Position numbers and translations under genes: made by a program | Shown here: positions 47,440-56,900 of the stretch, piece by piece | How the letters are laid out: each line of letters opens with the position of its first letter | How positions within the stretch are numbered: position 1 is the stretch's first letter | Notes under the pieces: generated by a model | Databases searched by the model: none | Told to the model about the DNA's origin: nothing | The model's input: only the letters and a program-made list of their open reading frames with translations | Source of the DNA: Alphaproteobacteria bacterium | GTDB taxonomy: Bacteria > Pseudomonadota > Alphaproteobacteria > UBA9655 | Assembly: GCA_019749915.1 (NCBI GenBank) | Contig: JAIEPE010000003.1 | Span: 33,539-97,538, forward strand | Length of the DNA stretch: 64,000 bases | Direction of reading: 5' to 3'

Positions 47440-47976
47440 ATTAATTCGAGTAAATTATTTGGTTTAGCTGTTTGTTTTTTTATGTTTCAATCTTCTGCCC
47501 AGGCATTGTTGGTTTGTAATAACGCAGGAGATCCTTTTCACTATGGGATTCAAGTTAGACAAAAAGGGACGTCCAAGGTTCTTTATGCACTTGATCTTAG
47601 TACCATAGGTATTCTTCCTGGCGAAACTCAAAAACTAAAATTTAAAGATAGGGAGGTCATTAAATTTCTTGAAGCAGTAGAAACTTCTCTTCAAGGAAAA
47701 GAAAAAAGGAGCGCATTGAAACTTCTTGAAGGAGAAAAAGTTTCTCTGAAAGAGGAAGGTGCTCTTGAAGTAATTATTCGTATAGGATTAGGAAATGATA
47801 TGACTCTATGTACTTTAGAGAATTTGAATCATCTTATTTTTTTGCATGACTTTGCTCACGCAGATGTCCGCAAGGATGAAAATAATACTTATACTTTAAA
47901 GCTAACAGGCCTACGAGATACGAGTAGCCTAATCGTCACTGAAGGTAAAGAGGTTGCGGATGAATCCAGGGGCTAA
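47440..47976 (+). CDS. Secreted protein of unknown function with unclear start
   Basis: The first ATG in frame (47482) gives 164 residues beginning MFQSSAQALLVCNN. Codons upstream of it (47446-47481) spell SSKLFGLAVCFF, so the two together form a typical signal peptide ending SAQA. An AAAAGGAG site lies at 47431-47438, but no ATG, GTG or TTG is in frame between the stop at 47404 and 47482. The real start may be ATT at 47440, or the start codon has been lost. The mature part is beta-rich (FHYGIQVRQKG, LEVIIRIGLG) with Cys at two places; no family is recognised. The 3' end overlaps the YhdP-like gene convergently by 48 bases. Confidence 0.6.
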   Translation: MNSSKLFGLAVCFFMFQSSAQALLVCNNAGDPFHYGIQVRQKGTSKVLYALDLSTIGILPGETQKLKFKDREVIKFLEAVETSLQGKEKRSALKLLEGEKVSLKEEGALEVIIRIGLGNDMTLCTLENLNHLIFLHDFAHADVRKDENNTYTLKLTGLRDTSSLIVTEGKEVADESRG

Positions 47977-50900
47977 GGCCGTAAGGGGATTCAAAGAGAT
48001 CTCTGGGGTATCAAAGGCCCCCGTAACTGTATAGGAAATTGCAAACATACCTTGCCCCTCTCCTCCATTGAGGAGGGGGCCTATGATTGGAATATTACTT
48101 AAAATGGAATTCAAAAAGCGGGCTGGAATAACGTTTCCTTTGAGAGAGAAAAGTCGTTTTTTTCGATTAAGATTACCATCAACGGTAAAGCCGAGAGACA
48201 TGCTTTTTCCGATACCTTTTTGAACTTTAACGAATTCGTCTCCAAATTCAAAGGAACACTCAAAGCTCTCCATGGATAAGGTATGGCCACCAGAGAGGAG
48301 ATTAGCAATGCCCATAGGAGAAAGAAGGGCTGCAAATTGAGCTAAAACAGGGACTTCCAAAGCATCAAAATTCTTCATTTTAAAAATACCACTGAAAGGG
48401 CCTTGGTTTTTTCTCTTAGCTTTAATAGTAATATAGCCTCCTTTGATGCCTTGATAAATGTCAAGATTCTTTAAAAAAATCCCTGCATCATTCGCACGAA
48501 CTTCAAGGGATTGCATCTCTCCTTGGGGGGCGTGGAGATCAAAAGAGATTCCTCCAGAGACTTGTGACATCTGGCCTTTATTGGCGGTTCCTTGACCGGC
48601 TTGGGCTGTGAAATGAACTTCTTTCCAATAGGTATCATTACCTACGATAAAAAGATTGGCAAAACCATTGATACTGTTGAAAACCCTGTCTTCTCCAAGC
48701 CTTAAAGCTCCGACATCTGCCGAAAGTTTGAGGTGCGTTGGCGGATGTTCTTGCTTTTTTGTATCATCATCTAAAAGTTTGAGAATATTTTCCAAATTCA
48801 CACTTCGGCCTTTAAATCCAATTTCATAGGCATTTTGACCGAGCTTTTGGATGTTAACTTGGGTATCTGTAAAGGGGCCTTTAAAGTCAGAAAGATGAAT
48901 TTGTTCCCATTCTCCGCCGTTATCAAAGAAGACGTCTCCGAGAAAAGAGTAAGTGGGGGACGTAAACTGTATCGGATTAATTTTAGAAAGTTTTTCATTG
49001 TCTATAAGAAAGATAAAAGAAATACGGCTTTCTTCTCCTGGTTTTTTTTCCCAGCCGAGAGGTTGAAAGACAAGATCTGCAGCTGTGGTATCTAAATCGA
49101 TTGCCACCTTATTCTGTCCCGTTGTCGTTCTTTGATAGGTTAGTTGGGTGTTTGTGGGGCCTTGGGCATATTCCGTATAATCAAAGCCTAATCGTTTGAA
49201 ATCGTCAAAGGAGGCCTTTGTATCCACTTGAATTTCAATTTCATTAGGATTTTGATTTTTGAAGTAGTGGGTATAAAGGAGGGTTGCGGGAAGTTTGTTT
49301 AAAACGCCTTTTCCTTTAATCTCCAATTTATCTTGAGTAAGGTTAAAAGATAAATCTCCTTGCATCAGCTGAGCCTTAAGATTTGTTGTGATCTGTCTTT
49401 CAAGAGAAACTTTTTGAAATTTCCCTGAGGCTGTTATTTTAATATCCTTAAATTTAAGGTTATTTATAAGGGGGAAATTCATTTTAAGATTAATGCTGCC
49501 CTCTCCCTTTACTTTTTTAGGATCAACCCCTCCATAGGAGGCATATTCAAGCGGTTTGTTATCAATAACCTTAAGGATGTTGGAAAGAGAGCCCTCAGTC
49601 TCAATTTCTAAGCTTAAAGCTTCTTTTCCTGTATCAAGACCAGAAATCAGAACGTGGCCTTTTTCCACCTCTATGTAGTCTATGTTTCCTGAAAAAAGGG
49701 TAAAATCAAAACTTTTTTTATCAAACGTTCCTTGGACGGAGACATTTTGAGCAGGAGGCATGCCTTCAAGATAACTAATTTCAGCATCTTTTCCTTTAAG
49801 AGTCCCCTTCAGTTCATTAACTGAAAACCCCGTTTCTTCCTTATGTGCTTTCAGAGAGAAGGTGGCCTCTGTCATGAGTCCGACATGCAGATTCTTTGTT
49901 ATCCATTCACGAGCGTTTATAGAAACGTTTTGAGGCCATAAGGCTGCTATGTGGTCTAGGGGGAGATCCTCCATTTCCCCTTGAAGGGTTATAGCGTCTA
50001 TTCCATCAAAGAAGTTTGTAAGAAAGAAGGAAGATTTAGCCTTAATTTCACCCATAACATTCAGCTTCATCGAGTCAGAGATTAAAGCGACTTTCTTAAG
50101 TAAAAATGCCCCCGATGTAAGGGTAAAGGAAATGTCTCCTGATTGAAGGGGGAGAGGAAGAATCTTTGCAATAGAGAGATCAACAGAGCCCTTTCCTAAA
50201 GTTACATCGCCTTTTGCATCAATAATTTCATAAGTTTCCGGTTTGAAAGCTAAGTTTATTTTGCCATTCAGAGAAAGATCCCAACATTGTAAAAAATTTA
50301 AAAAGTCATCGAGAGTGGTTATTTCTGTTTGAGGAGAACAAATAGAAATGCCTTTGTTTTCAAATAATTTTTCGATTGAAATATTTTTCAATTTTAAAGA
50401 TGCGTCAACGCGAGAAGATCCTAGCTGATGGTCAAGGGTAAGGATTAAAGAGCCGCTTCCTTGATGAGGAATGAGTTTTATAGAAAATTCGAAACCACTG
50501 TTTTCTCGTTTTAAGAGAAAAGAAGCCTTTGGAAGCTGCCAAGTCTGGTTTTCCTTGGAATTGCTCAGCTGAATGTGGGCATCGATAACGGAAATACTGC
50601 TGAGATCATTGAGTTTTCCTAAGGCTGTACTTGATCCACCAAGGGCAAGAAAAGGGAGAAGTTCTTTGAGTGAAAAGTCTTCCTCGGGTTTATTTTTTCC
50701 TAAACCTAAAGAAAACCCTCCATCTTCCTGCTTTTCTAGAAGAATGTAAGGATTATGAAAGCGTACCTGTTTTAAGGAAACCTCACCCATCATAAGACGA
50801 AGAAGTCGTAAAGCGATGCCCACATGGTCAATTTCCAACCAATTAGGATTTGCATCTTTTTGCAGGTAAACCTTCTGAAGTTCAATTTCAAAAGGACTTG

Positions 50901-51159
50901 TCCACTCTCGCCAGACAAGCTGTGTCTGTGAAATTTTTCCTTTAATCCCCACTTGAGGAATATTGAGGTTGGCTTCAATATCAGGAGTTAAAAAATCAAG
51001 ATTAATGGGAGAGAATGATAGCCGCACCAAGAGAAGAAAAATTATAAGAAGAAACAATGAGAGAATTGAGCCTAAAATATAAAAAAGAAAGCGAAAGAGT
51101 CTTTTTGAAAAGAGGGCTTTCCCCAGAGTTAAGAGTGGGGTAAAACTAATTAGATTCAT
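47929..51159 (-). CDS. YhdP/AsmA-like inner-membrane-anchored envelope protein
   Basis: 1076 residues with an N-terminal membrane anchor at about 25-46 and a very long periplasmic beta-rich body. Features of the AsmA/YhdP (DUF3971, AsmA_2) family include repeated amphipathic strands, and the C-terminal AsmA-like region SGIFKMKNFDALEVPVLAQFAALLSP... (part) with GMFAISYTVTGAFDTPEISLNPLTALAPG (part). Family members bridge the periplasm for phospholipid movement to the outer membrane. It is divergent from bcp across only 30 bases. The convergent overlap with the 47440 gene is unusual. Confidence 0.85.
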   Translation of the reverse strand: MNLISFTPLLTLGKALFSKRLFRFLFYILGSILSLFLLIIFLLLVRLSFSPINLDFLTPDIEANLNIPQVGIKGKISQTQLVWREWTSPFEIELQKVYLQKDANPNWLEIDHVGIALRLLRLMMGEVSLKQVRFHNPYILLEKQEDGGFSLGLGKNKPEEDFSLKELLPFLALGGSSTALGKLNDLSSISVIDAHIQLSNSKENQTWQLPKASFLLKRENSGFEFSIKLIPHQGSGSLILTLDHQLGSSRVDASLKLKNISIEKLFENKGISICSPQTEITTLDDFLNFLQCWDLSLNGKINLAFKPETYEIIDAKGDVTLGKGSVDLSIAKILPLPLQSGDISFTLTSGAFLLKKVALISDSMKLNVMGEIKAKSSFFLTNFFDGIDAITLQGEMEDLPLDHIAALWPQNVSINAREWITKNLHVGLMTEATFSLKAHKEETGFSVNELKGTLKGKDAEISYLEGMPPAQNVSVQGTFDKKSFDFTLFSGNIDYIEVEKGHVLISGLDTGKEALSLEIETEGSLSNILKVIDNKPLEYASYGGVDPKKVKGEGSINLKMNFPLINNLKFKDIKITASGKFQKVSLERQITTNLKAQLMQGDLSFNLTQDKLEIKGKGVLNKLPATLLYTHYFKNQNPNEIEIQVDTKASFDDFKRLGFDYTEYAQGPTNTQLTYQRTTTGQNKVAIDLDTTAADLVFQPLGWEKKPGEESRISFIFLIDNEKLSKINPIQFTSPTYSFLGDVFFDNGGEWEQIHLSDFKGPFTDTQVNIQKLGQNAYEIGFKGRSVNLENILKLLDDDTKKQEHPPTHLKLSADVGALRLGEDRVFNSINGFANLFIVGNDTYWKEVHFTAQAGQGTANKGQMSQVSGGISFDLHAPQGEMQSLEVRANDAGIFLKNLDIYQGIKGGYITIKAKRKNQGPFSGIFKMKNFDALEVPVLAQFAALLSPMGIANLLSGGHTLSMESFECSFEFGDEFVKVQKGIGKSMSLGFTVDGNLNRKKRLFSLKGNVIPARFLNSILSNIPIIGPLLNGGEGQGMFAISYTVTGAFDTPEISLNPLTALAPGFIRNLFTFSDD

Positions 51160-51189
51160 TAAAACCCCGAAAAAAGAAAAGAGGAATAT

Positions 51190-51645
51190 ATGGGAGTAGC
51201 TGTAGGAGAGAAAGCGCCGGATTTCACCCTTCCTACCGATGAGGGAGGGGAAGTTAGTTTGTCTGCTTTAAGAGGTAAAAAAATCATTGTCTACTTTTAT
51301 CCTAAAGATGCTACACCAGGTTGTACTCAAGAGGCCTGTTCCTTTCGTGATAATAACCCAAAATTTAAAGAAAAGAATACAATTATTATTGGAATTTCAA
51401 AAGACTCTATTAAGAGTCATAAAAATTTCAAAGAAAAACAAGGACTTAGGTTTATTTTGGCCTCTGATGAAAAGGGAGAGACTTGCGAAAAATACGGGGT
51501 TTGGGTTGAAAAGTCTATGTATGGACGGAAATATTTTGGTATTGAAAGGGCAACTTTCTTGATTGATGAGGCGGGAACAATCGCCCAAATTTGGCGAAAT
51601 GTTAAGGTTCCTGGCCATGTGGAAGCTGTTTTAGAATCAGTCTAA
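51190..51645 (+). CDS. bcp: Thioredoxin-dependent thiol peroxidase (peroxiredoxin Q/BCP)
   Basis: Reduces hydrogen peroxide and organic hydroperoxides. The 151 residues match the family. GEKAPDFTLPTDEGG is at about 7-21, the peroxidatic Cys in YFYPKDATPGCTQEACSFRD at about 36-55, with a second Cys five residues later in the usual atypical 2-Cys arrangement. ERATFLIDEAGTI precedes the C-terminus. AGAGGAA precedes the ATG. The amine oxidase follows 3 bases after its stop. Confidence 0.96.
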   Translation: MGVAVGEKAPDFTLPTDEGGEVSLSALRGKKIIVYFYPKDATPGCTQEACSFRDNNPKFKEKNTIIIGISKDSIKSHKNFKEKQGLRFILASDEKGETCEKYGVWVEKSMYGRKYFGIERATFLIDEAGTIAQIWRNVKVPGHVEAVLESV

Positions 51646-51648
51646 GAA

Positions 51649-53043
51649 ATGGCCACAGGAGCATTTTCTTCAGAAAACAAGCCTAAAATTATTATTGTAG
51701 GAGCTGGCCTTTCTGGCCTGACGGCCGGGTATCGCTTGCAGCAAATGGGGCATGATGTTCAGGTTTATGAGGCCCGTCATAGACCGGGAGGAAGGGTTTT
51801 ATCAGTTAAAATAGGAGAGAGTTATGAAGAACTGGGAGGAGAAAATTTCTTACATGGGAATGAGGGGCGATATAGTTTAAAGCTAATGAAGGAGTTAAAT
51901 CTTGAAACTCTTCATTTTGAGAAGCCTTTTTCTTGTGTCTATACAAATAACGAGCAAACAGTTTCCTGTGCGGAAGTTATAAATAAGTTTAAAAATCCCC
52001 CAGATTTATGGAAGGTAATGGAGGAAACTGCCTCTTGTTCTACAAATCTTCAAGAAGTTATCGATAGTGTATTTAAAGAGGATCCAGAGCTTTGCGCTAT
52101 TTTGACACGTTGTCTGACAACCTATGAAGGGTCAGATGCGGAAAAACTTGATCCAAGTTGTATTGATAGCCTTTATGAGATTTTCTTACTATTTCAAAAC
52201 CTCTCTGTGGGGGATAATAGTAAAATAGAGGGAATGAAACGGCTTTGTCTTAAAGGAGGGAATGCTAAGCTACCTCTTGCTCTAAGTAATAAACTTGAGC
52301 ATAAGATACAGTATGGATCTGTGCTCACAGCCCTTCGTAAGGAGCAGAAAAAGATAGTTCTCACGTTTAATAGGAATCAAGAGATTTCAGCAGACATTGT
52401 TCTTTTGACAATTCCTTGTTCTCTTTATCGGGATATTGAGTTTGCTTCAAACACCATTCCTCAAGAGCAACTCCTTGAAATAAAAAATGTTCAATATGGA
52501 ACAAATGCTAAGATTTTATTTCCTGTTACTATAAAAAACAAGAAATACGATTTTATGGTTTTGCCTCATTGTGTGAGTTGGTTGAATGAAGATGATTCTA
52601 TTGTGACTTTTTATATGGGAGGGAAACAGGGAATTCTGGACCTAAAGAGGGCCAAGTTTTTATTTGATCAGGAGATTCCCTTTCTTATAAAAGAGGAAGG
52701 GGACATCCAAATTAATGTGAACAAGATGGAAGAAGGGAATGATGCCCAACTTTCTTCCTATGAGGGGGCTGTCTTTAAAAGTTGGATAAAAGACCCTTAC
52801 GCAAAAGGGTCCTATTCTAATCGAGACATAGGAAAATCAGCCTTATTAAATGAGATTATTACCGTAAGAGGAGAAGAGGTTCGAAATATTTTTAGACCCG
52901 TAAGAGACCAGATTTTCTTTGCAGGAGAACATACAACAATTCTGCCCGTTTTGGGTACGCTCGAAAGCGCTATTGAGTCAGGTGAGCGAACGGCGAGACT
53001 TATTGAAAAGAGTCTGAAGGGGTTTGATATAAGCATTCAATAA
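51649..53043 (+). CDS. FAD-dependent amine oxidase
   Basis: 464-residue monoamine/polyamine-oxidase-type flavoprotein. The FAD dinucleotide fold IIIVGAGLSGLTAGYRL is at about 14-30, then the second part VYEARHRPGGRVLS (about 39-52). The C-terminal FAD motif IFFAGEHTTILPVLGTLESAIESGERTA (part) is at about 424-451. No signal peptide is seen, so it is probably cytoplasmic. Its ATG is 3 bases after the bcp stop, so it is co-transcribed with the peroxidase, which could remove the hydrogen peroxide made. The substrate is unknown. The 3' end overlaps the antisense LuxI-like relic. Confidence 0.9.
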   Translation: MATGAFSSENKPKIIIVGAGLSGLTAGYRLQQMGHDVQVYEARHRPGGRVLSVKIGESYEELGGENFLHGNEGRYSLKLMKELNLETLHFEKPFSCVYTNNEQTVSCAEVINKFKNPPDLWKVMEETASCSTNLQEVIDSVFKEDPELCAILTRCLTTYEGSDAEKLDPSCIDSLYEIFLLFQNLSVGDNSKIEGMKRLCLKGGNAKLPLALSNKLEHKIQYGSVLTALRKEQKKIVLTFNRNQEISADIVLLTIPCSLYRDIEFASNTIPQEQLLEIKNVQYGTNAKILFPVTIKNKKYDFMVLPHCVSWLNEDDSIVTFYMGGKQGILDLKRAKFLFDQEIPFLIKEEGDIQINVNKMEEGNDAQLSSYEGAVFKSWIKDPYAKGSYSNRDIGKSALLNEIITVRGEEVRNIFRPVRDQIFFAGEHTTILPVLGTLESAIESGERTARLIEKSLKGFDISIQ

Positions 53044-53605
53044 CGTTTTGCTTTTTTGTGTTTCTGTAGTTATTTTATGTTTTTGGTAAGGTAAAGGAAA
53101 AATTCCGTAAAATAAGCTATTCAAATTTTTTTTAGAACCAACTTCCACGATACATGACCATACTTTTTTATCTTTTATTCTCAGGCATTCAAAAGGATTT
53201 AATGTAAGGCAGAGGAAATTTATGCTTTTTTTCTTTCCAAATTCATTAAGCTTTTGTAGAAGGCCATTGTAAAAAGCTTGAGAAAAGTTAAACTTGTCTT
53301 TGCTAACAGAAGAGTCATTTATGTTTTCAAAGCATAAAGCAAGGGTACAGACCCAAACGTCTTTCTTATTAAGAACAGGTTGAGAGAAAAGTTCTTAACT
53401 GAGTTGGGAGAGTGTTTATGGGCTGCTTGAAAAGGATGGCTCCTCCATAAATAATACCATTTTCTCCTTCATTTATAATAAATGTAGAGTAAGCTTGCTC
53501 TTCATGGGATAGAGGAAGATCCTGCTTTAGCTTCATGAGTCCAATAAAAAGATCAATCCGAGCTCTATAATAAGTATAATCCTTTGGTTCAATGATCCTA
53601 AACAT
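52978..53605 (-). pseudogene. Frameshifted LuxI/GNAT-like acyltransferase gene
   Basis: The first frame (53605 to 53369, 78 codons) reads MFRIIEPKDYTYYRARIDLF to NGIIYGGAILFKQPINTLPTQLR, then hits a stop. From about 53394 another frame continues without a stop for 138 codons to the TGA at 52978 (ELFSQPVLNKKDVWVCTLAL, FYNGLLQKLNEFGKKKSINF, VWSCIVEVGS, LFYGIFPLPY). A single missing base near 53392 would join them into about 209 residues, the size of autoinducer synthases. The spacing of GGA.L, the W-C-TLA stretch and the terminal G-I-PL segment resembles LuxI-type GNAT proteins; this is a family-level inference. It is divergent from the LuxR-HTH gene at 53935 and its 3' end overlaps the amine oxidase. 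Confidence 0.6.
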
Positions 53606-53660
53606 AATCTTCTAGCTGCCTATTCCTCCTGCTTAAAAGTTTTCTTTACGAGGTTGTAGT

Positions 53661-53692
53661 AGCCCCTGTAAGAACAGAGAATCACAGGGGCT
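53661..53692. promoter_or_regulatory. Hairpin in the divergent region before the second NB-ARC gene
   Basis: Inverted repeat AGCCCCTGT (53661-53669) / ACAGGGGCT (53684-53692) with a 14-base loop, in the 329-base region between the LuxI-like relic and the LuxR-HTH gene. Regulatory role (operator or attenuator) is possible. Confidence 0.4.
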
Positions 53693-53796
53693 CTTATCTT
53701 TACAATGTACCACAACCACCTCAACACCACGATTACACTAGGAACAAAATATTTTAAAAATTTCTCTTATCCTATCGTGGAAATACACCTAATGGC

Positions 53797-53823
53797 GGCC
53801 TAAGGGAAAATCCCTTAGAGGCC
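53797..53823 (+). promoter_or_regulatory. Hairpin in the leader of the second NB-ARC gene
   Basis: CTAAGGGA (53800-53807) / TCCCTTAG (53811-53818) with outer GGC/GCC pairs and an AAA loop, about 110 bases before the ATG at 53935. It may be in the 5' leader or mark an operator. Confidence 0.4.
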
Positions 53824-53934
53824 TGGTTTAAAAAATAGCTTGAACCTTCTATACAAGCCGCATAATAATAAAGAAAAAAATCTAAGAAGGTAAAATTAAT
53901 AATTATTAGTCATTAACGCAGGGCTTATGCTTTT

Positions 53935-56900
53935 ATGATATTTAATATCTTGCCTCAGGGCACTTGTGTCTCACATTTAGAAAATGTGAGTGGGATCAAG
54001 TTTACCCGTAGAGTAGTAGATATTATTGCTTATCTCTTGAGTGGAAAATCAGCCAAAACCATAGCTACTTGCTTATCCATTGCTCCTAAAACAATTGAAG
54101 CCCACATGCGTAATATTATGATGAAGGTAGAATGTAATTCGCGCGATGGCATTATAGAATTTGTCGAAAAATCTAAGAAACTTCCTTTATTTAAAGAACA
54201 TTATATAAGTTTACTTACTAGCGCTTCTTTTGAAGAAAAATTATCTAAAGTTTCTATTGAACTTGGGGATGATCCGCTTTCTTGTGTGATAATATATTGG
54301 GATGATCGAGAGTATTTTTATGATTTAGAGAAACATTTAAAGCTCGCTGGCATTAAAACATCCAGTAAAGTGAGAGAGAGTCAGCTATTTTTTAGACCCC
54401 CTATCGATGATGGAGAATCTGGAAAAGGCAAATTTATCATTTATATTATTTCGAGAGAAATGATTGAACAGGAGGTAGTGAATAAAAAAGGAGAAGTTGT
54501 TTCCTTTATTCAAAAGCTTAAGGAAACTTCCAATAGCATCGTTGCCCTATTTTCAAACAACAGCATTCATAATGACTGTCCCCAAGATTCTAACAACATA
54601 GGAGATGTTCAGAGCTTAGAACAAAAGACTTACTATGATTTTGTCTTTATGATCTTAAAAAGATTTTTACCGAATATAGTATTAGATCAAATCATCTTGG
54701 ACTTTAAAAGTCATTGCGATTCTATTTGTGGTGCGAGTGAAATAATTTATGAGCCGTTACTTAAGGCAGATAAAACCCAATTAAGTACATCTCAAGTTTC
54801 TCACTTAAACGTATATATTCTTAATTTTTTTGATTTTATCAAGGCAAGAAAGAAATCTTTTTTTATAGGCAGTGTGTTTAGCATAGGGCTTTTTTGCATT
54901 TGGACTTTAGACGTTATCGGAAATAAAGAAGGAAAGTTAACACAACATAAAAAATTAGATAATGGTATAGCTGTCATAGCTAATTTGAGTATTCCTACAC
55001 AGACCGTTCTTCTAGATAGACCTCAACTGATGGAAAGAATCGATAAAAGCTTAAAAGTCCCTCAGGATATTCATACAATTGCTCTTGTAGGAATAGGAGG
55101 AGCTGGCAAAACGACATTGGCTCGACAGTATGCTCGTCAACAAAATGCGGACGTGGTTTGGGAGCTTGATGCGGACTCAAGGGAGGATCTCAATGATTCT
55201 TTTAAAGAGCTTGCTGAGGCATTATCAAAAACAGAAGAAGAGAAAGAAAAGCTGAAGAGCTTTCGAGATATAACAAACACTGAAGAAAGAGAAAAAAAGA
55301 TCGTCTCATTTGTAAGAAATAAATTAAAATATGTTCCAAGTTGGATATTAATTTATGATAATGTAGCAAAATTTGAAGCCATCCAAAATCACTTTCCTCA
55401 TAATCCCAGTACATGGGGAAGGGGCAAGGTTGTTCTTATCACAAGGGACGATAATATTGGGCATAACAATCATATTAACGAAATCATTCAAATTGGTGAG
55501 CTATCTCCTGAGGAGAAATTAACCCTCTTTGCTAAAATTATGGTTAATGGAAAATCCAGCAAGCTTACTTCTACTCAAATTGAACAAGCAAAGAAATTTT
55601 TAAATGATATTCCTCCTTTTCCACTTGATGTGTCCATTGCGGCTTATTATTTAAAAGCAACAAATGTGCCTTACGAAAAATATTTAGAGCATTTAAAAGA
55701 ACATAATAAGGATTTTGCAAGTGTACAGGAAAATGTTCTAAGAGAAGCAACAGATTATGCGAAAACACGTTATAGAATCATTACATTATCACTAAAAGAT
55801 CTTATAGATACCCATAAAGATTTTGGGGATCTCTTATTACTTGTTAGTTTGTTAGATAATCAGAATATCCCAAGAGACTTACTAAATATTTATAAAGGTG
55901 ATGTCGTTGTAGAGGATTTCATTTATAACTTAAAAAAATATTCATTTGTTACAAATGAATCTCCAGCTTCTTCCTCGCCTTTTTTAACTTTCTCAATTCA
56001 TCCTAGTACCCAAGAAATATGTTTAAGGTATCTTATACAAGCATTGAATTTAGATAGAAACAGTCACTCGCTCCAGGAGATTTTTAATACTTTAGAAGTT
56101 CATCTCGCGGAAGCAATAGATAAAGAAGATTTCTTAAAATTAAAATTGCTCCTTAGCCATTGTGAAAGACTTATAAGCCATCAAGATTTGCTGACTGATG
56201 TAATCAAGCGATCCATTGGTGGACAATTAGGGTACATCTATTTTTATTTGGGAAATTATAAAAAAGCCAAGAATCTACTTGAAAAAGCCCTCGTCATTTA
56301 TAAAGAAAACCTCGATAAAGATTACTTGGGCATGGCTCAAGCTATGGTAAGTTTAGGAAATGTCTATAGAAGGTTAGGGAATTATGAGAAAGCTAAATGT
56401 TTATTAGAAGGAAGCCTCATCATTTATAGAGAACATTCTAATACAAACCATCCTGCGGCTGCTCGAGCTTTAGCAACTCTAGCTAACATTTATAGGAGTC
56501 TCTCACAATACAAAAAGGCTAAGGATTTGTTTAATGAGAGCCTCACAATTTACAAAAACCATTTCCCAGAAAATCATCCTAAGATTGCTTGGGTTTTAGC
56601 ACACTTGGGGAATGTTCATAGAGAGATTGGAGATTATAAACAGGCAAAAGATCTTATTGAGCGTAGCTTGATGATTTATAGACAACATTTCTCTGAAAAT
56701 CACGTTAAAGTTGGCTGGGTTTTATCTCTATTAGGAGATATTTATAGGAAGTTAGGGAACTATGAAAAGGCCAAAGCTCTCTTTGAACAAGCTCTTATTG
56801 TTTTTAAAGATCATTTTCCTGAAAATGATAGTAAAATAGCTCATAGTTTAATGGATCTAGGGGACGTTTATGGACATCTAGGAGATCGTAAAAAAGCAAA

